A stretch of DNA of 64,000 bases from Cliona cf. orientalis. Taxonomy: Eukaryota > Porifera > Demospongiae > Clionaida > Clionaidae. Location of the stretch: the NCBI GenBank assembly GCA_963930775.1, contig OZ005707.1, forward strand, positions 4,154,001 to 4,218,000. The letters run 5' to 3'. A program made the translations under genes and the position numbers. This document shows, one piece after another, positions 47,689 to 59,100 of this stretch. Below the pieces are notes generated by a model that worked only from the letters and a program-made list of their open reading frames with translations, made no database searches and had not been told where the DNA came from. How positions within the stretch are numbered: position 1 is the first letter of the stretch; every line of letters begins with the position of its first letter.

Positions 47689-49699
47689 TCACTGTGCAGA
47701 GCTTGCTGTGGACATGAGGTTTGGAGCAGGTCCAAGGCTGATTGTTGGGGCAACTGATGGGAAGCTAATTGTCGGTGGAATAGTAGGGAGCCCTGACAAT
47801 GTAGCCTGTGACGTAGACAAAGGGTGAATCCCTGACATCTGGGGAGCACTATAAGACGGTGTGGCCTGAATAGTGGGTGTGGATTGAGAGTAACCTTGGC
47901 CACCAGCAACAGGTACTCCATGAGAGATTGTTGTTGAGGCTCCAGGAAGTGTAGCTGACTGTGTGGCAGTGGGAGGTGTCATGCTGTACACAGGTCCCAA
48001 CTGGGACTGGGGCACACTGGCAGCTGGATGGACAGCAGGAGTACTTAAACTCAGTGGCACTTGGTGTGGCGGCTGAAACTGGGGCACGGCTGCCATATTG
48101 ACGTCTAAGCCTTGTGGAGGAACAGCTTGTTGTGAGAGGCCCTCAATAGGAGGTGAGGGCACATCATTCAGCACTGGCTGCTTCTGCGGTGTTGATCGCA
48201 CCACCATGGATGGTGCAGGTGTTAAGGAATCCGGCAAGGTTGATACTTGAGGTGTGTCTTCAAGTGAGAGAGCCTCCACTCCATTTTCAATGGGCACACT
48301 AGTAGGAGGAGGCTGTTCTGGAGGACCCTTTGGTGAGCCGGGCTGGCTGGGCACTGATAGGGGGACCTGGAGAGAAAGGGGGAGTGGAGACTCAAGTTTA
48401 ATTCTTTATCAAACATCTATTCATACATCAGCGTATCCCTCAGCAGGTCCGTCAGTGCTGTCTCTTGCCTGCCCTCCCATCTCTGGGTCCTGTGGTTGTT
48501 CCGTCTTCTCCTTGACGGGAATCCGATGAAGGTATCCAAACCCAATCCCACAGCCTAAGCTTCCTTCTCCTCCCCAACCAGAGTTAGGAGTCAACAGTAC
48601 CTGGTCAAAACATCAACACTCACGTCACATCTATCACTACAACTATCGTCTAGGTCCACTCACTTCTCTTAATGTCTCTGTATCTGAGTTGTACACATAA
48701 AAGCGGACTTGCTTGTTGTTATTGCTTTCAACAAAGGTGAAGAGGTCATCATCAGCAGACATGGCATCAGAGCCAAGGATGTAGTCTGAGTGAGGATTGA
48801 GTCCAGCCTGAGCCGCTGGGGAGTTGGGGTGAACTTCCTGTGTTGAATAAACATAAGATTGCTACTTGTTTACATACCATACAATGATACTGAATACTGT
48901 GGAGAGGGTTAACCAAAATAGCAAACATGGAGGACATAGCAAACGTCAATGTAACAATACAGGAATTCATAGGAAGACAAGAAATGAGTGAATGAATGAG
49001 AGAGAGACTCACTTACAAGCACATGCCAGACATTCTCTGCTGCTCCCTCAAATGAACAAAATCGTATGGAGACACCCAACAATCCTTGTCCTCCCCACGT
49101 GTTACTAGGCACCAGCATCACCTCTATAATAACAGAGACTTCAGTGACACACATAGCCATGGAGGGAGGCCTTGGTTAGAACCAACCTCTGACACTCTTT
49201 GATTTGGAATTGAATACAACTACTTTGACTTGCTGGTCAACATACTTCTGGAGTATTTGCTTCAGCATGTCATTCTCCTGATTCTATTAAAGTTAGATAA
49301 ATGAACATCATGGGATAAAGAGCATTCAATGTGATAACCCAAATATGCAAAATACTGGTAATTGTCTTAGTGCAAGGTGCCACAGCTCAACTGAGTGCAC
49401 GCACATGATAGCTATTGGTTGATTGTTAGATACATCACCCGCCCCCCTTCTCACATCATAATAATTATACACACTCACCAATCGAATTCCATCAATGGAA
49501 ACAATGAAATCAAAGTACGCTTCGAGTCCAGCACGATGGGCCGGGGAATTTTCCAGCACCTGCATGCAGCAAAGTGGCGGGTATAATGATAATAATTTAA
49601 GAACTTCAAAGCTGATGGATGGTGTCATCATCATACCTTGAGGACGTGGTAGCCCTCAGATCCTCCTCCAGGAACCTCTGTGGACTGTCCTCCCCCCAT
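47689..49699 (-). CDS. GORASP: Golgi reassembly-stacking protein (GRASP55/65)
   Basis: Seven exons join in phase: 49699-49637, 49559-49479, 49283-49187, 49123-49017, 48837-48664, 48600-48427 and 48366-47689. The product is 457 residues, like human GORASP2 (452). MGGGQS at the start is an N-myristoylation signal. Two PDZ-like GRASP domains follow: [20 protein letters not shown] ... [14 protein letters not shown], then [20 protein letters not shown] ... [20 protein letters not shown]. The last exon encodes a long Pro/Ser/Gln-rich regulatory tail. GRASPs tether Golgi cisternae by trans-dimerisation and are phosphorylated in mitosis. A single animal gene outside vertebrates represents both GRASP55 and GRASP65. 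It diverges from the coiled-coil gene at 49921 across 221 bp. Confidence 0.96.
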
Positions 49700-49920
49700 C
49701 TAGCTTCTCCTGCTCCGCACAAAAGCTAAGACTCTTATTGAATTGACGGACAATTGACACGTAGGGCATCCACGTTGGTCAAATTTTAGTCTTATGATCA
49801 ACCACGTGCAGAGTCACCGAAACACGTGAAATGCGCGTGCAACATAGTTACCCTGCCCACGCCACACTATACAACTTACGAGCCCCTCCCCCCGAGGCAC
49901 TGAAGAAGTTAGCTGCAAAT
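49700..49920. promoter_or_regulatory. Divergent promoter of GORASP and coiled-coil gene
   Basis: A 221-bp gap joins two start codons. It contains a CACGTG-like pair (CCACGTGC near 49803 and ACACGTGA near 49821), which are E-box type motifs. No TATA box was seen. Confidence 0.45.
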
Positions 49921-50705
49921 ATGTCCAGCCCACAAGTGCTGCAGAATCCGTCTATTCAAGATCCAATCAACCTACCAGGTTAGATAATAATTTCATAGTG
50001 CCACCCCGCTAATAATATGATAATTATTCAGAACTGAATCCAATCAGAGAGGAAGAGAGCAAACAAATTCCAGATGGAGTCCAGACTCAGTCTGGTGACA
50101 ACAAAAAATTACAGCAATCATCTACATATACAACAAAAGGTAAATTTACTGAAACCTAGCATGAATGTAATAACCTCATAATATTATGCCTTTATCCAAT
50201 TCATGAAGCTGAAAATCTGATGAAATTGGTGAGTATAAATTTGTCAGGTAATTGACTCATGTCTAAACTTTGTACTGCACTATAATGTTGTAGCTTCGCC
50301 TAGCAACTGGTAGTGATGAGGTTCCGACAGGTGCTTTGCTGAGAACAGTGAAGATGGAAATAGTGGCTGCTTTGGAAGAGCTTCGAGTCATCACCACCCA
50401 TGATGACAACTTAGAGAAGCAGTACAAAGAAAGTAAGTTCTTGAATGATTGCCTTGACATGTTAAAGCCTCCCACTCTTATGTAGCTGTGGCAGAGAATA
50501 CCAGATTGCAGCTGGATCTAGATAAAGCCAGGAGAGAAATAAGGGTACACACAGCTTGGAATTTGTATAAATTATTGCTACAGTGTAAATGATATTAATT
50601 TTATAGCATCTCAAGGGACAGCTGTCATTACTACAGATGACACCAGCTGATATCCGTGAGGAAAGAGCCAGAACTCAACAGAGGGAAAAGAGAAAAGCAG
50701 AATAG
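49921..50705 (+). CDS. Small coiled-coil protein, family not recognised
   Basis: Six short exons join in phase: 49921-49978, 50032-50139, 50209-50228, 50294-50432, 50486-50544 and 50607-50705. The product is 160 residues. The first 55 are polar and probably disordered. The rest is predicted helical with heptad-like spacing (VKMEIVAALEELRVITTHDD, RLQLDLDKARREIRHLKGQL) and a basic end (REERARTQQREKRKAE). Exon 3 is only 20 bp. No family could be named; the shape resembles a subunit of a centrosomal or kinetochore complex, but that is only a comparison of shape. The CAP-Gly gene follows 260 bp downstream on the same strand. Confidence 0.75.
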
Positions 50706-50967
50706 TTGAGTTAAATAGTTGTAAGGTTGATGCACATTGGTTTATGTAGCAATGGGTGAAAATTAGATATTAAATCAACGCTAATACTGTATTACACCAT
50801 AATAATGGATAGTGCATGACTACATTACCATTGGTGTGCGTATGTGCATAAAGGAATAATGTATCATGGCTATGCACATAGCAACACGGCTGTGCAGAGG
50901 CGGACGAAGATCCATGGATCAAAATGTCCCTATTTTTAACATAAATTCTCTGCTACACGCATAGCCA

Positions 50968-52726
50968 TTGCTAAAATTATCTATAATGCAATCAACATTC
51001 ATATTACTTTTTGATAGTGAAAGGAAGATCAAGCAGCAGAGGAAGCTGCACCCAGATGACTCGGTCACTATTCTTACAGCGGATGAACGGGCCCGTACGG
51101 TCAATGCAAAGGGAGAGTACATTGATCACCATAAATCTAAACATAGCCGCAGGTCTACATATCCTAGCAGTCTACCTCCAGAGGCCATTGCTTCAACTTC
51201 ACATGGCAAAAGAAAGAAGTTGGATCCCCTTCCTCCCACAATAATCGATTGCACATGCTCAGTATGCAACTCAAAACAAAGCTTTGGTGCACTTACACTA
51301 GGAAAAGGGGAAGGCTGCTCCCATACAACCAGCCAAATGACAAGGTAAGATACTGGCAAGCATAATTATTATAGGATGGTTTATATGTTTATACATAGTG
51401 TAGTACCAGTACACTAATATCCGAAAAGGACATGTTTATTATTAAATTCGATTCTGCAGAAGTGGACAGCAAATACTGATTGGAGATCGAGTGGTGATAA
51501 AAGCAGAGAGGCTAGGCAGTGTTTGCTATATTGGCAAGCTTGACTTTGACCCTTCTGACACAATATATGTTGGAATTCATTTAGATCTGCCAAGTAAGCT
51601 AGCAGCAATTACTGCGAAGGAATAGATGGTGACCCTTACAATATTATTATTATGGATTTTACTACAGTTGGTAACTGTGATGGGCTGTTAAAAGGTCGTC
51701 GTTATTTTCACTGTCCTGCCAACCATGGTGTGTTTGTTCGTTCTTCTGATGTAATTTGTGTCACTGGCAGGAAGGTGCGTGAGTTTTCATCACCTGTATC
51801 AGCGTACAAGAGTAAATTTGTCTTCCTCCTCTCCAGCCTCTTAGTGGAGGAACAGCTATACCAAGAATCAGGGAGCGACTTCCTTCAGGACTGGAAATCA
51901 GCCGATCCACAAAAAGGGCAAGCAAGGTATGCAGGTTCTATCGGGCTCTTTACTCATGCAATTTTACTATGCTTTACTGGTGAAGACTCCTAGTAAGTTG
52001 GCAACACCAGCAGGCAACACTTCAACAGCTACCTCAAGTATCACTATGTCTCAAGTCAGAACCACTGTTGAGTCTGAAATGGAAATGTTGAAAGAGAGGT
52101 ATGTATGTTGATCAGTCTGAAAAATGCAGCTAAATATTTTGATTTCCTTACATTGCAGAGAACCCGAGGATCTGACTGACCCTAGCACAGCAGAAATGAG
52201 TCGCAGGTTTGTGATTCTGGAATCAATGCTAATACTCCGACTGATGTTCATTTTGATGTTAGGATGAAAGAGCTAGCTGAAAAGCAACAAAGGGCAGCAC
52301 GTGAGGCAGAGGACAAGCCTTCTGAGCCCAGAACTCCTCCTAGCTCCCCACTGCAGGATCAGCCATCATTTTCCACTCCTCTGCCTGGTTTGCCTCCTCC
52401 AGCAGCTAGGCCTGAAACTCCACTAGAGAGGACACTCTTAGAGCTGTTAAATGACAAGGATCTGGGTGCCACTGGATTTGTTACTGCCAGTGAGCTTGCT
52501 GCTGTCCTAGTATCTCTTCCTGATGGAAAAGCGGTATAATAATTATTATTATAATTATAGCTATCATATATATAAATTTTTATGCATGACATGTTTTTTC
52601 ATCACACAGCTAAGCGAGGATCAAATTCAGAAGTTGTTTATCAACTTAGGAATTAATACAGATGAAGGGTTGGGTTTGGCTTACCATGCACTGGTCCCCT
52701 ACATCATGCAAGCCCTGGAACACTAG
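50968..52726 (+). CDS. CAP-Gly protein with C-terminal EF-hand-like region
   Basis: Eight exons join in phase: 50968-51344, 51460-51593, 51668-51774, 51837-51926, 51986-52098, 52159-52206, 52263-52533 and 52610-52726, for about 418 residues. Residues about 130-205 form a CAP-Gly domain: IGDRVVIKAERLGSVCYIGK, VGIHLDLPIGNCDGLLKGRR, YFHCPANHGVFVRSSDV; the usual GKNDG is GNCDG. A basic Ser/Arg linker, a short helix with many Glu/Lys and a Pro-rich stretch follow. The last 75 residues (LLNDKDLGATGFVTASELAA, LSEDQIQKLFINLGINTDEG) resemble a degenerate EF-hand pair. CAP-Gly domains bind the EEY/F tails of microtubules or partners. The intron 51775-51836 is needed to keep frame. The start is uncertain: in-frame ATGs at 50968 and 50986, or an unseen upstream exon. 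No named orthologue was recognised. Confidence 0.75.
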
Positions 52727-53151
52727 ACCACAATAGGTATTATTTTAGTAGAGGATAACATGACATTAATATTGTCATACCGGTTCATGCATCAAAATTA
52801 ATTTTGACTAGAAGTACAAGACATTGTATTATTATTACAAATACATCTTACCTTCACAATGAGTAGAAAACTCTTAATTATTATCATTATTAATATAATA
52901 ATTATTATGGCTCATATAGCTCATTATTACGGAGCACTATACCAACAGTCACCCACATAAGAGACCAACACAACATACTTATACTTAAATTACAAGATAT
53001 TATGCAACAACATAATTATTCTGGTATAATAAATTTAATTCTGGTTCCAAAATAGATAACATAATACATACAGACAAAGGTACCAGGCCCTACCCTGTTA
53101 TAATAATAATATAGTAACAACACAACACAAGAATATACAAAGCTCATATTA
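52727..53151. terminator. Convergent 3' ends of CAP-Gly gene and DNAJC13
   Basis: A 425-bp AT-rich gap lies between the two stops. A plus-strand AATAAA at 53028-53033 probably ends the CAP-Gly transcript. Confidence 0.5.
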
Positions 53152-56100
53152 TCATTGGTCCCCATCGTCCTGTTCTGCGTGGGGGTCATCAGGGGGTTCA
53201 ACTTTCAAGGGGGGAGGGGTGTTCATGGAGGTTCCCCCCACGGACGAACCAGCCGTGAGATAACCTGCTACGCCAGTTGGTCCAGTCAGATAACCAGAAA
53301 TACCAGTGTTACTGAGGAAGAGATCATGTTTTTGGTCCTTGTATGCTGACCATACAGAGGACTTTTCAAGCTTTTCTGTGATCTAAAAATTAATAAAGAT
53401 CGTATCATAAACGATGATACAAGATGTCATACAATGGCGAACCAAGGGAAAAGATTAGTGTTTTCTGTGCTATTTAACAACTCTGATCATAAAATTAATG
53501 GTCATTAAACCTCTAGGAAGCGAATTTCTTACATTACATCTAGCATTGGGCGGTATTGGAAATAGTAGCTGACGGTGTGTTGTACAGAAAATATTGTGGT
53601 ATCAGGGTATCCACGGTATGTGGGATACATATTATGGTAATGTATACGCTAAAATTTGATAATCAAGCATTAATGGCTACGACATCGGTACTTTTGAATC
53701 TGATTATACAAATTTATAGGGCGATTTGTATCCAGGAACTCGCCAGCATACCTTAGGGCTACGATTACTTGCGGGTACAAATCTTGGATATAGATTATAC
53801 TCTCATTTATTATGAATGGAAGAAAATTATGATGGTAAATACGGTATCACGGTATTTGTATGGTTTAACGGTTAATAGTCAATACCTCGGTATCACGGTA
53901 TGGACGGTATATTGCCCATTACTAATTACATCATTGTATTCGATTAACTACAGTATGTAAGGAGTATGCCATAGCACACATACCGCGTCTCCATTGGCCA
54001 AATCCTTAGCCATGGCCTTGAGACTCTCAGCTATCAAAGCTTTGGTAGCTGACGGTTTGTCACACTCTGTAAGAGGACTCTCCAGTAACTCAATTAGAAA
54101 CTCAACAAGTTCTCCATTGACAGCCTAGGAATGGTGGGGGAGAGTGCAAGAGACAGAAGAGAGTGAACGAGGGAGATACTACGAATGTTGTAAGGTGTGC
54201 ATACACATAATTATTATAATATGTACGTACCTGAACAACCAGCTCAGGTATCATCATATCAAACATCTTCTTGATGGTGTCTGCAGCTGTGTGGATGACA
54301 TCCCTTCGCTTCTTCATTGCATAGATTAGAGGCACTATAGTGTCACACTTGGACATTGTACGCACACAGACCTATGTACAAGGGCAATAAATTTTCTCAG
54401 CATGCAATCATGGGTTGAGAAATATGCCTACCTCACTGTCAGCCAAGATGTGGATGACCTCCACACAGGCTTTAGGTATTGCGTCACTGGAGGAAGCCTT
54501 CATGCGGGCTAGGATCCTGGGAATGTGACCAAGAGGTGGAACCTGGAATCAAATATTCATTGTGAAATCAGAAAGACAACAATACCGTTTACTGTACCTG
54601 ATCAGCAAGAGAAGGTTGTGCAGTGAACAGGCACACACAGGCCGTTGTCACAGTCTCCAGCTCTTCACCCTGGGTGTGTGTGTGTGTGTGTGTGTAAATG
54701 GAAAATTCTCAACAAGAGGGAGTCATATCTTACATCAGGGGAAGATGACTGAGTGAGTTGGCCAAACTTCTCTAGAAGAGCTATCAAGAATTCTTTTGGT
54801 TTACGAAGTACCTGTGAATTAAAAAACATTGACAAATTAATTGAGGATATAAAGATACTCAGAGTACAGTGCAGCATACTCACCCAAGTGGGCTGTGCAA
54901 TGAAGAGCCTAAGGAACACTCCACCAACCACTATCTCTCCTTGTACTTGAGAGTAAACCACTGCAAAGTCTTCAGGCAGCTGCAGGCGGAGAGAGAATGT
55001 ATGTACAGACATGTAATATCACCATTAAATTTACAGTCAATCTCTACAGACATGTAATATCAACATTAAATTTACAATCAATCTCAATCCTAGGCTGAAA
55101 CTACCCCAGTGTTAGGCCACCTAGTACATGTACTACACACTGGTGCATGTCAGCTTGGTAAATTAGGGGCAGTCCAAATATACAAGATGTTTCATACACT
55201 CGATCAATGATTTACCTTCCACATAACTTCTGGATCTTCCTTCTGCTTCAAGAAGAAACTAAGAGAAGAGATTTTGCTTAAAAAAAGACAATGGATGCAA
55301 ATTTCGAGGAGCTTACTCTTTTGTCATCTTTGCTACTACTCCAGAAACCTTTTCCCTGGCTTCGTCATTCCATATCAACTCGGGGTTCTCCTGTGTGTCT
55401 GGACGTACATACACAACAACATCGTAATACTTTATTATGGCACTGTATACGAGATAACATAATGAAAGAGTCTTACTCTCGAACATATGGACACTGGCCT
55501 CCGGACTGTCCCTCATGGCATCCATGAAGATGAGTGGCAAGAACTTGGAGAGGACAATCCTCACTTTAGGACCAACCAGCTTGTCAGTGATCATCTTAGC
55601 AAACAGAGAAGCTGTCTGCTCTCGGACTGACGGGTTTTGAGAGTTGCAGAACAAGTTGAGCAGGTAGATCAGGGCACCTACATACATGCACATATTATTC
55701 ATATAGTCAAAGGAATAAGCAATATGTACACATGCATGTACCTACATATTTATTGCATATCCACATGGACACATAATGTTAAGATTTTACAAATGTAATT
55801 TTATAATTACTGCTTCTATACCTTTTTGGATGCTCTCCTTAACAATTTGTGTGTTTGAAGTGAGGGCCTGGAACACCTCCAACACTAGTTCATGAGCTGA
55901 GGAGAGAACAATAATTAATCCATAGTGACTAGGTTCACCATCACTACTCACAAGTGGGCAGCATGTAGAGAACAAGGAGCACAAACTGCAGCACATTGGA
56001 GTCAGCAATGTTGGAGACACACTGCTTGCTGCCAGTCACACTGGATATGACCTAAAGCATACAACATTAACATAACTAGCTTCACTCAGCCAAATGTCCT

Positions 56101-59100
56101 GGTGAGCCAAATGAGAGATAATAGGTGCACATTCACTGACAAAAGTACTTGAAATCCATGCACAAGATTCAATACTATAAGATTGTCTGTTATTACCTTC
56201 AGTCCGAGTATCTGTAGCTTGGTGGCTCCCTGAATCTTGAGCAGAGAGAAGAGAAGCTTGAAGTGTCCAATACACTGGACCTCGACCCCTGCATTGTTGT
56301 GGATGACATTGAAGAGAGCCTCCAGTGACATCTCAACGTGGCGCAGCCTCTCTGCGTGCTGGCTCTGCTTGCTGGTGTCCACATCACTGGCCGTCATCTG
56401 CATCAGGGAGTAGAGGTACTGGGCATTAGACCCAATGAAGTCCAGTAGGTGGTTCACAAAACCTTTGCCATCCTGTAGAAGTAATGCATTAACATAACTT
56501 AAGTGTATTGCCATGGAAATTATAACACGGATAGAGAGCAGAAGGGGAATGGTGAACTATCAAGGCAACTTTAAATTTCCAATCTCGACTCAAAATTATA
56601 CCAAGCTCAGCTGAGTTCCGAAATTTTGACTACCGCTGAAAATTACATAATACAACAAGTTATGTGCACATACCTCGAGTACAAATGTGGGTTGTTCATT
56701 GAACACTCTGACATAGATCTCTCCAACAACAAGCTCATCTTTAAGAGCATCGTACTTAAAACTTTCACCATATGTGCTGTCTTCAGTCTCACCCTGTGCA
56801 GGAGATAGAAGATATAATCACTGTGAACAATACTCGTTTAGTAGTCTTGATGGTGGAAACTTCAGTAGAATATATACCACATCAGCATCAGCTACCTATA
56901 GTCTACACAGAACACTGTGGTGCTAACCGTTCTGACGATGGCTTGCTGCTGGTCCTCCAGGTACTTGTTGAGCTCAGCACGAGTCCTGTTGTCCCAGATC
57001 AGGTAAGGGTTCTCTGTGTTGCTGTTCAAGATCTTCAACAGCTGCAAGTGATTGTATGACTAGTCATGTGACAGTAACATGACATAGTAATGGTGCTCAC
57101 CTCATTGGTGGGGACCCTGGTAATGAGCTTGGTGAGGTATGGCGTGAATAGAGCTTGGATGATGTTCTGAATGGTCCTGTTCTCCGGAGTGGTCTTCTCT
57201 TCACTGGGCACTGAAGGAGAGAGTTATTATTGAGCCACCTATTTCTTAGACAGAGTACTTTGCACTACACATTAGTGGTATCGTGTCTAGGGATGCCAAA
57301 CTAATCACTTTGATTATCCTTGAAAAAGTCAAGGGTTCTCTAAACAAGGCAGCCTATTTCCAGCCATTAATTTACTGTTACATGTGGTGCACACTCAGAA
57401 TGAGTCAATTAACTGAGACAGTGCCTTACTCTTCAATCCAGCCAGTCTCCCAACACTGACAATGGTGAGGCGTGCCAGGTTGTTGGCAACTTCCTGCAGG
57501 TTGGTCTCATCACTGGTCTCGACTCCGCCCTCATCCAGGGTGTAGTCATAGTTGAAGACAAAGAGAAGCAGGTGGAACAGCACACCAGCATGCAGCAAGT
57601 GATTCTGAAGATACTCGTCCACTGCAAATGCTGACACTGTCTGGGCAGCTACACAGTTCAGGCGAGACAGGTTCTGCAAGAGTGAATAAACAAATAGAAG
57701 AGTAAAAAGAACAGAAATTCAAGATCTCTCTCCCCACTTTCTCTCTTGCCTTCCCCTCTTATTCCTCCCTGTCTCTCTCCCCTTCACTCCTCTCTTCCCT
57801 GCTTCAAGAATGAAGTATCTGTTCCCCCTTCTCCAAGCTATATATCTTCCTACCTTGTAGTACAGGACTCTGCACACATCCCTGACCAGTCCTTTTTGTT
57901 CCACAATGCTCTCCCTGCATGCCTCAAACTGGGCAGAGACCCTGTAGCAGCGACAGATGTGAGTGCAGACCTGCACCTCCATGTCATCTGGCTTGCTGGA
58001 TCCTGATAGAACACTCACACACCGAGCAAATGCAGCTTGGAGAGCCTAAGTATGCGTGTATGTACATAATTATTGCTGTATTTCAGTGGCATACTGGCCC
58101 CAAATGAATGGATATACATGTATATACACTAGAGAATTGCAGCTATCTTGCACCACAGACGAGCATAATATTATGTTCCTTATATTATGGAACATGGAAT
58201 TAGAATTCTTGCATGTGTGCATAAGTGCAATTACATGCAGTATTGATGACGCAACCGGGAAGAGCACTTGGTATAGTAAATCCAGAAGCATGCAAGAAAT
58301 GGCATGTTGTAGCGGCATCTACCTCTGTCTCAGTTTGTTCATGTAAATGCTGCTAGATTCGCATAGACAGATCCCTAGTTTGCCAATTGACACTTCCAGA
58401 ATGAGGAATTGATTTTGGTAAGCCTGGCAGTATATACCAGTGTCACTGGAAGGATGCGGTTTCAGAGAAATGATACCAGTATAGTCGAAAAATAATACAT
58501 GAACTAGCATTTCATCTAAGCAAAAAGGTTCATCTACATACATATGCAATATTGTAAGATATCTGCAAACCTCTGTACTCACACACTCAAAAATACTCTC
58601 ATGCACACACCACAATATCCCCACATGCACAAATTCCTCACAGAAATGCCTTCCTCTCTTCTGAGTTCTTCGGCGTTGAGGGAGCTGGTGTTCATGGTAT
58701 GGAAGGCCACCTCACTGGCAGCTGTCAGGATGGGAGCAGACTTGGAGAAGAGATCATCATCTGTTGTCTCACGCTGAATGGTAGTTATCAGCATGGGGTA
58801 ACCAGCATACTTGTAAGGCTTTAGCTCTACAGGGGAGGGAAGAGGGGAGAGAGAGCAAATGAGCTAGATAATATTATTATGATGACTACAATACTCTATG
58901 ACTTGTTACTACCTTGGCCATATCTCTTGAAGAGGATAGACTGGGTCTTAAGCAGAAGGACAATGTTATTTGGGTCTGGGCCTTCTGTCTTCTTGGCTGA
59001 CCGTGAGCAAAGGAACTCGTATGCTTTATTCACATTCTCAAAGATTTCCTATAAGTATCACCAGGATCACACGTACAGTATACATTATGTGGTAGACATG

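Noticed and set aside
51775-51836. Unspliced reading through the CAP-Gly gene at this point
   Set aside because: Reading through leads to a phase that hits a stop in the next exon; treating 51775-51836 as a 62-bp GT-AG intron keeps the whole gene in frame.
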